DNA from: Gemmataceae bacterium
GTDB taxonomy: Bacteria > Planctomycetota > Planctomycetia > Gemmatales > Gemmataceae
Reading direction: 5' to 3'
DNA length: 45,578 bases
NCBI GenBank assembly: GCA_019752375.1
Contig: JAIEMG010000018.1
Span: 1-45,578, forward strand
The position numbers and the translations under genes are program-made. Below are positions 25,956 to 34,399 of the stretch, one piece after another. The notes below the pieces were generated by a model, which had not been told where the DNA came from, did not search any database, and was given only the letters and a program-made list of their open reading frames with translations. How positions within the stretch are numbered: the first letter of the stretch is position 1; each line of letters begins with the position of its first letter.

Positions 25956-27875
25956 TCAGGGCCGCAACGCCCACACCTTGACTTCCTCGGGCGAGGCCGT
26001 GGCCAGCAGGGCTCCGTCGGGAGAGAACAGCACCTGCTGCGTGCGGCCGTGTGTGATCTCGCGCTCGGCCTTGCCGGTTTGCACGTTCCAGAGCTTGACC
26101 TTCTGATCGCTGCTTGCCACGGCCAGCGTCTTGCCGTCAGGGGCGAAGGCGAAACAGACGATGGTGTTGTCCGCGTCCTTCATCACGCGGGACTTCTTCT
26201 GGTTGACGACATCCCACAATTCCAGGGTGTTCTCCGCGGTCTGCAGCGCCAGGGCCTTGCCATCGGCACTCACCGCCAGCGAAGTCACTTCGACGTTTTC
26301 CACGAGCTTGGTCGTCTTGCCACCTGGCAGGTCCAGGATCGACAGGTCGTTGTCGCCTTCCATTTGCTTGTAGAGCAAGAAGACTCGTGAGCCGACGACG
26401 TGAGCGGCGACCAGGGTGCCGTCGTCGGGCAGCGTGTGCAACGTCGGTTCCTTCTTGCCGCGCGTGTCGTGGACAACAACGGCCTGGGCACCGCCGCCGA
26501 ACGGGAAGCCGCCGATGCCGCCGAAAGCGCCCGGAAATCCCGCGCCGCCGAAGATGCCTGGCGCGGGCATCGCCGCACCGTCTTCGATGACGCCGCCGAC
26601 GAGCACGACCGTCTCACCGATGCGGAAACCCTCAGCCGGGGAAACGCGTCCCTTGGCGTGCTTCCATTCGTTCTGGACGCGGAACGTGGTCAAGTCGAGC
26701 GTCTCGACGCGTACTTCCTCGGGATCGCCGGTGGCGTGGACCACGGTCAGTCCCTTGCCGTCGGGAATCACGGAACGGAAGCCGTCGCCGTGCCGAAACG
26801 ACTTGAGCTTCTCGCCGGTGGCGACGTCTTGCAGGATCAACTCGTCTTCTTCGGTGTCGTGCTTGGTCAGGATCGCCATTCGCTTGCCGTCCGGCGAGAA
26901 CGCCAGCGGGATGGGATGGCCCTTGTAGTGCTTCTCCTCGGCGAAGGACGCGATCAGCTTTGGCTGCGCGAATTCCTTCGGCGCCTCGTCGCCGGCGACC
27001 GGTGCGGCAGCTCGCGGATAGAAGATCAGCCCGGCGCCACCGGCGATGCCAATCGCGAGGAGCAGTCCAGCTGCGACCTTGGTCAGCAACCCGTGCCGCA
27101 GGGCCTGCTGAGCCAGTGCCGCGACCGATGCCGGTGCCGAGCCGGTCAGCGTCGCCTGTCCCAGGGCCAGAGGCACGGTCATCCGCAATGTGCTTGCAAC
27201 CAGCGCCGGCGGCAATGCGACGGCAAGCCCATTGTCGGTCAGGACAGTCGCGAATGCGGCTGCCGTCAATGTCACGCCCCGGCGGGCCAGGCGGTTGCGC
27301 AGGACCTCGCGGGCGCGGGCCAGGCGGCCCTTGACGGTGCCCGACGGCCACTGGAGTTGCTGGGCCGCCTCGTCGTTGGTCATCCCTTCCAGGTAGCAAA
27401 GGACGAGCGGAGCGCGGTACTTCTGGGGGAGGCGATTCAGTTCTTCGACCAGCAGCGGCCGAAGTTCCTGACTGGCGGGAGGGAGGAGTGAGTCCTGAGG
27501 TCGCACGGTGCCGACCTGCCTTTCGTGTTTCCGTCGCCGAGCTGCACTGGAACGCGCATTGAGCGCAATGCGATAGGCAACGCCATACAGCCAGCTACCC
27601 AGCGATTGGTGCTTGCGAACCGACGCGGCCTTCCGTGCAAGCACCAGGAACGTGGCCTGGAAGACGTCCTCCGCGGCGTGCGGATCACTCAGCACGGTGC
27701 GTCCGACGCCAAGGACCATCGGACCGTGCCGATGGACCAGGGTCTCGAACGCGGCTTCTTCGCGCTGAACGAGGAAACGCTCCAGCAGGTCGGCGTCGGT
27801 GGACGCGCCCGCGCTGGCGGGCTGGACCCTGCTCCGGATGTACTCCAGGAGGCTTCCCAGACGTGCGCTGGCCAT
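25956..27875 (-). CDS. ECF sigma factor fused to a membrane helix and WD40 domain
   Basis: A protein of 639 residues. Sigma region 2 is at about 30-95 (LVHRHGPMVLGVGRTVL, DVFQATFLVLARKAA, GSWLYGVAYRIALNARS). Region 4 is at about 140-190 (LNRLPQKYRAPLVLCYLEG, EAAQQLQWPSGTVKGRLARA). A single membrane helix follows at about 262-285 (VAAGLLLAIGIAGGAGLIF). The rest is a WD40-like propeller (LAFSPDGKRMAILT, CFAFAPDGKTLAVASSDQK, VLFSPDGALLATAS). Planctomycetes encode many ECF factors with C-terminal signalling or WD40 extensions. The helix implies the propeller is outside the cytoplasm and senses a signal there. No separate anti-sigma factor is adjacent. Target promoters are unknown. Confidence 0.93.
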   Translation of the reverse strand: MASARLGSLLEYIRSRVQPASAGASTDADLLERFLVQREEAAFETLVHRHGPMVLGVGRTVLSDPHAAEDVFQATFLVLARKAASVRKHQSLGSWLYGVAYRIALNARSSAARRRKHERQVGTVRPQDSLLPPASQELRPLLVEELNRLPQKYRAPLVLCYLEGMTNDEAAQQLQWPSGTVKGRLARAREVLRNRLARRGVTLTAAAFATVLTDNGLAVALPPALVASTLRMTVPLALGQATLTGSAPASVAALAQQALRHGLLTKVAAGLLLAIGIAGGAGLIFYPRAAAPVAGDEAPKEFAQPKLIASFAEEKHYKGHPIPLAFSPDGKRMAILTKHDTEEDELILQDVATGEKLKSFRHGDGFRSVIPDGKGLTVVHATGDPEEVRVETLDLTTFRVQNEWKHAKGRVSPAEGFRIGETVVLVGGVIEDGAAMPAPGIFGGAGFPGAFGGIGGFPFGGGAQAVVVHDTRGKKEPTLHTLPDDGTLVAAHVVGSRVFLLYKQMEGDNDLSILDLPGGKTTKLVENVEVTSLAVSADGKALALQTAENTLELWDVVNQKKSRVMKDADNTIVCFAFAPDGKTLAVASSDQKVKLWNVQTGKAEREITHGRTQQVLFSPDGALLATASPEEVKVWALRP

Positions 27876-28120
27876 GGGCCGGGCTCTCCAAGTCTCGTTG
27901 TGCTTGCGTCTATAGTGTCATGACCCGCCGAGGTAGGTACACTTTTTTTCGCGAATCCGGAATGGAGCGCCGGCGAACCATTCCGCCACGCCGGAACCCG
28001 CTAGCTTTTTTGTTGACTTCGTTGAAGATCCGGCCATCCTGTATACAGTTCGATCCCGCCGCCGTTCCTTCCCGCCTTGCGTACATCCGCCCACTCGCTC
28101 CAACTTGAGCCGAGCCCACC

Positions 28121-29488
28121 ATGAAACCAATGACCACGGATGATTTGACGCAGTGGCAAAGGCGAACCTTTCTCCAGGCGGGCACATTGTCCGCGCTGGG
28201 ATTCGGTCTGAGCGACTGGCTGCGCCTGGGCTCTCCCGCCCAGGCCGCGCCAGGGCGAGGTGGCAATGGCAAAGCCTGCATATTGCTGTTCCTCACCGGC
28301 GGGCCCGCGCAGCAAGAGACGTTTGACCCCAAGCCGGACGCACCGGAAGGCACACGCGGGGAATTCAAGCCGATTGCGACCAGTGTCCCCGGCACACAGG
28401 TCTCCGAGCACCTGCCGATGCTCGCCCGCCTTGCGCACAAGTTCGCAATCTTGCGGTCTGTCTGGCACGGCTCGGATACCCATGGTGTCGGCGTCCACTA
28501 CAACCTCACTGGACTGCCCCATACCCCACGGTCGGGCGGCGAGCCACAGCTGGACCGGCGCGATCCGCCAAGCATCGGAGCGGTGGTGCGTCAACTGCGC
28601 GGCGATCGGAATGGGCTGCCGGCGGCTGTCCAGCTGCCGCGACAGGTGGGCGATCAGAACAATGCCATGTGGGCCGGTCAGCACGCCGGGTTTATCGGAC
28701 CGAAATACGATCCCCTCTTTCTCTTCGATGAGACCTGGCGTCCCGGCGATCCGCTGCCCGGCTTTAGCGCCCCGGTGGGTGTCGACTCCCAGCGGCTTGG
28801 TACTCGATCCGAGTTGCTAAGCGCAATTGAAACTACCCGACCGTCCACGGCACCGGCGGAGCGGGACTATGATCGCTTTCGGCAGCTCGCACTCGACGTG
28901 ATGCGGTCCGGTCCCGCATGGAGAGCGTTCCGGTTGGACGACGAACCGCCTCTGAACCTGCGACGGTATGGAGACAACCGCTTCGGTCGCAGCTGTCTCG
29001 TTGCCCGACGTCTTGTCGAAGCCGGGGTCGGTCTGGTCACGATCCCATGGACGTTCAAGCAGTCGGAGGAGAACTTCGACACCCACAGCAAGCACTTTCC
29101 CAAAATGAAGGACAAACTGTTGCCGCCGGTGGACCGCGCGGTCTCGGCCCTCCTGGAGGACCTCGACCAGCGTGGGATGCTCGGTGATACGCTGGTCGCC
29201 TGGACCGGGGAATTCGGACGCACCCCCAAGATCAACAATAGCGGCGGCCGCGACCACTGGGGACGCGTCTACTCAACCCTGCTGGCAGGTGGTGGCGTGA
29301 AGGGTGGTCGTGCCTACGGTCGGAGCGACAAGCAAGGCGGCCTGCCGGGCGACTGCCCCGTGCATGTGTCCGACTTTTTTGCGACGATGTACCACGCTCT
29401 GGGCTACGGCCCCGAGACGCACGTGACCGACCCCAGCGGGCGACCCCATCACGTGATGAAGGGCAAGCCGGTGCTGGAGCTGTTCTAG
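28121..29488 (+). CDS. DUF1501 Tat-exported protein, solitary
   Basis: A DUF1501 protein of 455 residues with a Tat signal (WQRRTFLQAGTLSALGFGLS). Family motifs: CILLFLTGGPAQQETFDPKP, RSVWHGSDTHGVGVHY, GRSCLVARRLVEAGVGLV, WTGEFGRTPKINNSGGRDHW and the C-terminal GRPHHVMKGKPVLELF. No DUF1553 partner is adjacent, unlike the pair at 1508-5973. It is divergent from the sigma-WD40 gene with a 245-base gap. That gap contains short T-rich runs but no promoter or gene I can support. Confidence 0.9.
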   Translation: MKPMTTDDLTQWQRRTFLQAGTLSALGFGLSDWLRLGSPAQAAPGRGGNGKACILLFLTGGPAQQETFDPKPDAPEGTRGEFKPIATSVPGTQVSEHLPMLARLAHKFAILRSVWHGSDTHGVGVHYNLTGLPHTPRSGGEPQLDRRDPPSIGAVVRQLRGDRNGLPAAVQLPRQVGDQNNAMWAGQHAGFIGPKYDPLFLFDETWRPGDPLPGFSAPVGVDSQRLGTRSELLSAIETTRPSTAPAERDYDRFRQLALDVMRSGPAWRAFRLDDEPPLNLRRYGDNRFGRSCLVARRLVEAGVGLVTIPWTFKQSEENFDTHSKHFPKMKDKLLPPVDRAVSALLEDLDQRGMLGDTLVAWTGEFGRTPKINNSGGRDHWGRVYSTLLAGGGVKGGRAYGRSDKQGGLPGDCPVHVSDFFATMYHALGYGPETHVTDPSGRPHHVMKGKPVLELF

Positions 29489-29524
29489 CTCTACAGTCAT
29501 TCCTTAGGCATTCGTCCTTCGTCA

Positions 29525-29790
29525 TTAGTCATTACTCCTCAAGCCATCTCCGGGACGAACGACCACCCGCTCACTGGGCTTGATGCCGGCCACCACTTCG
29601 ATCTCGGCGCCAAAGTCGCGCCCCAACTTCGCGTCTCGGTACTGGATGCGCTGTCCGCCGTCCAGGACGACGATGCGCGTCGCGCCCGAGCGTGCTGCCA
29701 GGGCCGCGGAGGGAATGAGGACTGGCACCACGGCGCGGTCGAAGCCGAATTTCACCTGGAGGTACATGCCGGGTCGCCAAGATGATGCGG
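29525..29790 (-). pseudogene. C-terminal fragment of an RND-type membrane-fusion (efflux adaptor) protein
   Basis: The minus frame ending at 29525 reads WRPGMYLQVKFGFDRAVVPV, then IPSAALAARSGATRIVVLDG, then LGRDFGAEIEVVAGIKPSER and VVVRPGDGLRSND. This is the barrel and membrane-proximal end of HlyD/AcrA-type adaptors, normally 350-450 residues. Only about 85 residues remain. The frame upstream of about 29790 becomes antisense to the next gene and loses similarity. No transporter gene is adjacent, so this is a degraded remnant. Confidence 0.7.
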
Positions 29791-29891
29791 GAGTGAGCTG
29801 TGCCCGAGCCCTTTTTGGATCGGCGCTTAGCGCCGCCCCGTACCGCACTACAATGAAAGGGTCGCGATTCATCCCTTGCGAGGCCCTCGCC

Positions 29892-30479
29892 ATGCGCTCC
29901 TGGAGTTGCTTCATCGTGCTGGCTGTGTTGACGTCGTTCCTGCCGGCGCAGGACAAGAAGGAAAAGAAGCCCGAAATCGACAAGGATCAGCTGGCCGGCG
30001 TTGAAGACCGCAAGCCGGTACTCAGTGCGGATGACAACGCCAAGGAATACCGGGCTTACTGCTACCTCGTTCTGCACGCCAGCGAGGTGCCCGTCGATGC
30101 CCTGGCGAAGGTTGCCCGTAAGAACGTGACGTATGCGCAGCTCTACGAGGACCCTGGCAAGTACCGGGGCGAGCCGATCCACATCGCCGGCCGCTTGCGC
30201 CGGTTGGTCAAGATGGACGCACCCAAGGGACTGGCCAACGACGGCATCAAAACTCTGTACGAAGGCTGGATCTTCCCCGAAGACGACGGCACCAACCCGT
30301 ATGCGGTCATCTTCACCGAGTTGCCCAACGGCGTGGAGACGGGCGAGAAGACGTTTTACCGCGTCACTTGCGACGCTTACTTCTTCAAGCGCTACCGCTA
30401 CAAGAGCGTGAACAACGACACACGCGACGCGCCCCTGCTGATCGGCCGCACGTTCGCGCTGCAAAAGGAGAGCAAATGA
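29892..30479 (+). CDS. Exported protein of unknown function
   Basis: A protein of 195 residues with a signal peptide (MRSWSCFIVLAVLTSFLPA) ending before QDKKEKK, then a lysine/glutamate-rich linker. The mature part (about 50-190) contains VTYAQLYEDPGKYRGEPIHI and GRLRRLVKM, then EGWIFPEDDGTNPYAVIFTE, and YRVTCDAYFFKRYRYKS. The alternating strands suggest a small beta-barrel. ATG 29892 is chosen for the signal peptide over ATG 29853. It lies upstream of the LarA-like gene with an F6 palindrome between. I do not recognise the family. Confidence 0.72.
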   Translation: MRSWSCFIVLAVLTSFLPAQDKKEKKPEIDKDQLAGVEDRKPVLSADDNAKEYRAYCYLVLHASEVPVDALAKVARKNVTYAQLYEDPGKYRGEPIHIAGRLRRLVKMDAPKGLANDGIKTLYEGWIFPEDDGTNPYAVIFTELPNGVETGEKTFYRVTCDAYFFKRYRYKSVNNDTRDAPLLIGRTFALQKESK

Positions 30480-30484
30480 TCGGA

Positions 30485-30549
30485 CGAGCGAGGGCGTGAG
30501 CCGCCCGTCTGGGGAGAATCATCCTCAGGGGGCTCACGCCCCCCGCTCG
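30485..30549. repeat. Palindromic repeat, family F6
   Basis: CGAGCGAGGGCGTGAGCC (30485-30502) and GGCTCACGCCCCCCGCTCG (30531-30549) are inverted with one base difference. The intervening bases continue the pairing partly. It fills the gap between the exported unknown and the LarA-like gene, ending 15 bases before the latter's ATG. Confidence 0.75.
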
Positions 30550-30564
30550 CCGGTCGTTCCGTCC

Positions 30565-31773
30565 ATGAAGATTGGTATCGACTACGGTCGGGAACGCGTG
30601 GAGCTGGACGTTCCGGACGGCGTGCGGATCGAGGCACGGCAACCGCCGCCGGAACCGCTGTCCGATCCGGCCGCTGCCGTCCGCGCCGCCCTGGAAACGC
30701 CGCACGAATACCCCGCGCTGCGCCAGGCGCTGACGCCGGACGATCACGTCGCCATCATTGTCGACGACCGTCTGCCGCGCGTGGTCGAGCTGCTGACGCC
30801 GATCCTGGAGCATCTCGTCAGCGCCCAGGTGGAACTCGCCGCCGTAACGGTGGTATGCGCCTCGTCCGCGAACCAGGGCTGGGTGGACGACCTGCCCGAA
30901 GCGTTCGAGGAAATCCACGTCGAGATCCACGATGCGGCGGATCGTCGCAAGCTCAGCTACCTGGCCACGACCAAGCACGGTCGGCGTCTCTATCTCAATC
31001 GGACGGTGGTGGACGCCGATCAGATTGTCGTCCTCGCGGCACGCGGCTACGATCCACTGCTGGGTTACTCCGGGGCGGAAGGCGCGATCTACCCCGCCTT
31101 CAGCGACGAAGCGACGCGGAAGGAAATGCACGGCCGACTGTCGCTGACGACGCCCGGCGACGCCCACGCGCCGGTTCGCCAGGAAGCAGCCGAGGCCGCC
31201 TGGCTGATGGGCGCCCCGTTCCTGGTCCAGATCATTCCGGGCGCCGGCGATCGGATCGCGCACATCGTTGCCGGCTCGCTCGGTTCCAGCAGCGAAGGGC
31301 AGCGGCTGCTGGACGCACGCTGGCGGATCTCGGTGCCGGAACCGGTGCAGACGATCATCGCCAGCCTCAGCGGCGATCCGGCCTGGCACGACTTCGCCGA
31401 CCTGGCGCGGGCCGCGGCCACGGCGGCACGGGCAGTTCAGCCCGGCGGACGCATCGTCCTGTTGTCGCGGGCCACTCCGGCGCTGGGCCCTGGCGCTGCG
31501 CTGTTGCGCCAAACCGAGGACCCCGGCCAGGCGCTGGAGTTGCTGGAAAAGGAGCCGCCGCTGGACCGGGCCGCTGCCGTCCAGTGGGCCAGCGCCGCCC
31601 AGAAGGCGCGGATTTACCTGCTCAGCGGTCTGCCCACGGAGACGGCCGAAGAGCTGTATGCCACGCCGCTGGAACGCGCCGAGCAGGTGCAGCGCCTACT
31701 CGGTCGCGACGGTTCCGTTCTGCTGCTGCCCGATGCCCACCATTCGCTCGCCGTCATCGCCGAACGAGGCTGA
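30565..31773 (+). CDS. LarA-like (DUF2088) protein without the nickel-pincer residues
   Basis: A protein of 402 residues resembling lactate racemase LarA: MKIGIDYGRERVELDVP, LTPDDHVAIIVDDRLPRVV, LYLNRTVVDADQIVVLAARG and DPLLGYSGAEGAIYPAF. In LarA the cofactor lysine and several histidines lie in GTHR, PHxFAG and GGxKSI. Here these read ASSANQ, DPLLGYSG and AEGAIYP, so lysine and histidines are missing. It is therefore unlikely to bind the nickel-pincer nucleotide in the known way. Four bases separate it from a YgfZ/GcvT-like gene, suggesting a shared function. Confidence 0.78.
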   Translation: MKIGIDYGRERVELDVPDGVRIEARQPPPEPLSDPAAAVRAALETPHEYPALRQALTPDDHVAIIVDDRLPRVVELLTPILEHLVSAQVELAAVTVVCASSANQGWVDDLPEAFEEIHVEIHDAADRRKLSYLATTKHGRRLYLNRTVVDADQIVVLAARGYDPLLGYSGAEGAIYPAFSDEATRKEMHGRLSLTTPGDAHAPVRQEAAEAAWLMGAPFLVQIIPGAGDRIAHIVAGSLGSSSEGQRLLDARWRISVPEPVQTIIASLSGDPAWHDFADLARAAATAARAVQPGGRIVLLSRATPALGPGAALLRQTEDPGQALELLEKEPPLDRAAAVQWASAAQKARIYLLSGLPTETAEELYATPLERAEQVQRLLGRDGSVLLLPDAHHSLAVIAERG

Positions 31774-31777
31774 AAAC

Positions 31778-32920
31778 ATGGAAGAGACGATTCCCGCGGT
31801 CGAACAGACTCCCTTTCACGATGCCGCGTCCGCTGCCGGCGCCACGTTTGCGGAGGAGCACGGCTGGCTCTTACCGGCGAAGTTCATCGACTGGGTGACG
31901 GAGCATCATCGGACCCATCACTCGGCCGGCCTCTTCGACCTCTCCCATCACGGCAAGATCCAGCTGTCCGGTCCCGAAGCCGTGTCGTTCTTGCACAACC
32001 TGTGCACCAACGACGTCAAGAACCTGGCCGCCGGTACCGGCTGCGAAGCGTTCCTGACCAATGCCAAGGCCCGCATCATCGCGCACGTCTTTATCGATCA
32101 CGTTGAGCGGCCCGAAGGCAACGTCCTGTGGCTGGATGCAGGACCGTTCCTGGGCGAAAAGGTCTTCAAGCATCTGGATCGCCATCTCATCAGCGAGCAG
32201 GTCGAGCTAGCCGACCGCACGCGTGACTTTGCCCAGCTGCACCTGGCCGGATCGAAGGCGAAGGACATGCTCGACAAGGCGCTGGGTGAACCTCTGCCGG
32301 AGCTGGCGCCCCTGAAACACGTCTTCCGCAAGTTTGCGGACGGCGAGCCAAGCCAGGTCCGCCGTCACGATCCGCTGGGGCTGCCGGGCTTCGACATCGT
32401 CTGTCCCGCGGCGCAAGCAGCGTCGGTCTGGCAGAAGCTAACGGACGCCGGCGCTCAGCCGGCGGGGCGCGAGGCGTACCACCTGCTGCGTATCGAGGGC
32501 GGCACGCCGATCTACGGCATCGACATGGACGAGGAGCGCTTCGTGGTGGAAGTGAACCGCATCCCGCAGGCGATCTGCTACACCAAGGGCTGCTACCTGG
32601 GGCAGGAGCCGATCGTGATGGCGCGCGACCGGGGCCACGTCAATCGCAAGCTGGTTGGATTGAAGGTTGCCGGCGCCATGCCGATTGCGGCGGGCAGCAA
32701 GGTGTGGCGCAACGGCCTGGAAGTCGGGCAGGTCACGTCGGCCGCGTTCTCGCCGGACCTCGGTTCGCTGGGGCTGGCTTACGTCCGCCGCGGCAACGAC
32801 GAGCCAGGCACGACACTGGAGATTCAGGAACTGCCGCCACCGGAGGGCTCCGGCGTCGCGGTCATGCTGCCCGCCCGTGCGGCGGTGGTGGCGCCGTTGC
32901 CGTTTCCGCGGGAGGCATGA
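31778..32920 (+). CDS. YgfZ/GcvT-like folate-binding protein
   Basis: A protein of 380 residues of the aminomethyltransferase fold. The N-terminal part has HSAGLFDLSHHGKIQLSGPE and FLHNLCTNDVKNLAAGTGCE, like GcvT and YgfZ. The YgfZ signature is KGCYLGQEPIVMARDRGHVN with Cys near residue 272. The C-terminal barrel is GSKVWRNGLEVGQVTSAAFS followed by LGLAYVRRG. YgfZ proteins use tetrahydrofolate to support Fe-S cluster enzymes; the cysteine signature places this protein there rather than in the glycine cleavage system. Start ATG is five bases after the LarA-like stop, so the two are an operon. Confidence 0.88.
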   Translation: MEETIPAVEQTPFHDAASAAGATFAEEHGWLLPAKFIDWVTEHHRTHHSAGLFDLSHHGKIQLSGPEAVSFLHNLCTNDVKNLAAGTGCEAFLTNAKARIIAHVFIDHVERPEGNVLWLDAGPFLGEKVFKHLDRHLISEQVELADRTRDFAQLHLAGSKAKDMLDKALGEPLPELAPLKHVFRKFADGEPSQVRRHDPLGLPGFDIVCPAAQAASVWQKLTDAGAQPAGREAYHLLRIEGGTPIYGIDMDEERFVVEVNRIPQAICYTKGCYLGQEPIVMARDRGHVNRKLVGLKVAGAMPIAAGSKVWRNGLEVGQVTSAAFSPDLGSLGLAYVRRGNDEPGTTLEIQELPPPEGSGVAVMLPARAAVVAPLPFPREA

Positions 32921-32960
32921 TTCTTCAGTGCTGCTTCCCGGGGGAGGATCCACCTAAGGT

Positions 32961-33072
32961 CTGTAGCCGCAGGCTTCAGCCTGCGGAGTAAAGTCTACCA
33001 CCGCTGCGACGCCATTCCGCAGGCTGAAGCCTGCGGCTACAGACGGTTTGCCATTGCGCAGGCTACAGACTG
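32961..33072. repeat. Palindromic repeat, family F4, copy 1, plus a third partial arm
   Basis: CTGTAGCCGCAGGCTTCAGC begins a 26-base arm at 32961-32986. Its inverted copy is at 33017-33042. Each arm is a hairpin (CCGCAGGCT-TC-AGCCTGCGG). A further partial arm, GCGCAGGCTACAGAC, follows at 33056-33070. No outer CTAGGG shell is present, unlike copy 2 at 38236. Confidence 0.85.
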
Positions 33073-33154
33073 CTCGTGTGAGGCACCGATGTGGCATTTG
33101 CCGAATTGGTCCAGATCGGCAGGACCTCCAAGTCTGCCGCCGTAACATCATGGA

Positions 33155-34219
33155 TCATGGTTTCGCCAGGAGTTCCGCGCAGGCGATGCTGTTGAACAAT
33201 GCGTGCATCACCATCGACGGGATGAGGCTCTGGGTCCGGTAGGACAGCCAGCCCAGGTACAGTCCGAGCGCGAACAGGGGAATCGGCGTCGGCCAGTTGG
33301 GATGGACCAACGCGAACAGCAGCGCGCTGGCGCAGATGCCGCCCGCCACCGTGGACTGCCACGCCACACGAACCCACAGGTAACCGAACAGTGCCACCAA
33401 CGCGAAGACCATGGGTTGCAATTCCAGCTGCAGCGCGGACCAGTCGTCCAGCCGCATCGCATCCTGAATCGTGTCCATCCGGGCCGCCACCGCGATCAAG
33501 ACACAAAAGCCCATGATCACGTCGGCTCCGGTCGGCAATACAGTGGCCCAGCGCAGAAGGACGCCGCGGAACATCAGTTCCTCCATGATCGGCGCCGCCA
33601 CGATGGCAGTGAAGAAGACCAGCCCCCATTCCACCGGCAGCGGGTTTCCCTTCACCAGTTCCTCGAGCATGTGCGGTTCCGGCGGTCCCTCCAACCAGTG
33701 CTTGTAGGCGACCGAGACCAGTTCATTCAGGGCAAGCACGAGCGGCGTCACGCTCGCCCAGCTCAGGACGCCGATCAGGACGTTGAACCCGGCTCGATGC
33801 GTCGTCAGTCCGAGCTGATAGGGACGCGTGCCGCTGGCCGCGCGGAGCAACAGCAGGATGCCGGCCAGTTGCAAGGGAAACGACACGACCATGGACCACA
33901 GACCGACGCGGTTGGCGGCGTCGCCTTTGGCCGACTCGAAGTTGGCGAGGGAGTCGGGCCCGTAAATCTGCACCAGCAGTCCCGAGGCGACCAGAAAACT
34001 GCCGGCAAACGCCTGTGCAAGTATGTGCACCGCGGCGACGCCAAAGAGTTCGTATCCGGTCCAGGGCACATCGCGCTGCCTTTGCGGCGGCAACAAGTGC
34101 ACGCCGAACCGACGCAGGGTGAAAGCGACGCCGGCGGTAACCAAGGCGCCCAGCAGCGCGCAAACGCTCCAGAAGAAGAACCCGAAGAAGAGTTGGTCCG
34201 GCTCGGGGTCGTTCAGCAT
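33155..34219 (-). CDS. CPBP-family intramembrane metalloprotease
   Basis: A protein of 354 residues with about eight to ten membrane helices. Catalytic motifs of the CPBP (Abi/Rce1) family are present: APIMEELMFRGVLLRW (EExxxR), LLFALVHPNWPTPIPLF (FxxxH) and SMVMHALFNSIA (HxxxN). Substrates of bacterial CPBP proteins are mostly unknown; roles in bacteriocin immunity and protein sorting have been described. ATG 34219 is used. The longer frame to 34348 is a translation of the F5 palindrome. It is divergent from trpC. Confidence 0.9.
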   Translation of the reverse strand: MLNDPEPDQLFFGFFFWSVCALLGALVTAGVAFTLRRFGVHLLPPQRQRDVPWTGYELFGVAAVHILAQAFAGSFLVASGLLVQIYGPDSLANFESAKGDAANRVGLWSMVVSFPLQLAGILLLLRAASGTRPYQLGLTTHRAGFNVLIGVLSWASVTPLVLALNELVSVAYKHWLEGPPEPHMLEELVKGNPLPVEWGLVFFTAIVAAPIMEELMFRGVLLRWATVLPTGADVIMGFCVLIAVAARMDTIQDAMRLDDWSALQLELQPMVFALVALFGYLWVRVAWQSTVAGGICASALLFALVHPNWPTPIPLFALGLYLGWLSYRTQSLIPSMVMHALFNSIACAELLAKP

Positions 34220-34267
34220 GCGGACAAGTTCTTCCACGAAGCACCACGCAAAGGAGGGGACAACGAT

Positions 34268-34330
34268 CCGAATGGAACGCGGAGCTGGCGCCACGCAGTC
34301 CGCGTGGCGCCAGCTCCGCGTTCCATTCGG
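34268..34330. repeat. Perfect inverted repeat, family F5
   Basis: Arms of 29 bases at 34268-34296 and 34302-34330 are perfectly complementary with a five-base AGTCC loop. The core is GGAACGCGGAGCTGGCGCC. It lies between the divergent CPBP and trpC starts, 49 bases from the former and 69 from the latter, where a cruciform could affect both promoters. Confidence 0.9.
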
Positions 34331-34399
34331 CGCTTGGCCACGCCGCACCGATCATTTCATCCTACCCGCCACCTGCATCCTCGGATAGATTCACACACA

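Noticed and set aside
28008..28060. TTGACT and TATACA as a promoter for the DUF1501 gene at 28121
   Set aside because: The spacing between the two hexamers is about 23 bases, too long for a standard promoter.
33203..34399. Upstream extension of trpC by about 400 codons
   Set aside because: It is antisense to the CPBP gene and runs through the F5 palindrome; the TrpC family begins at 34400.
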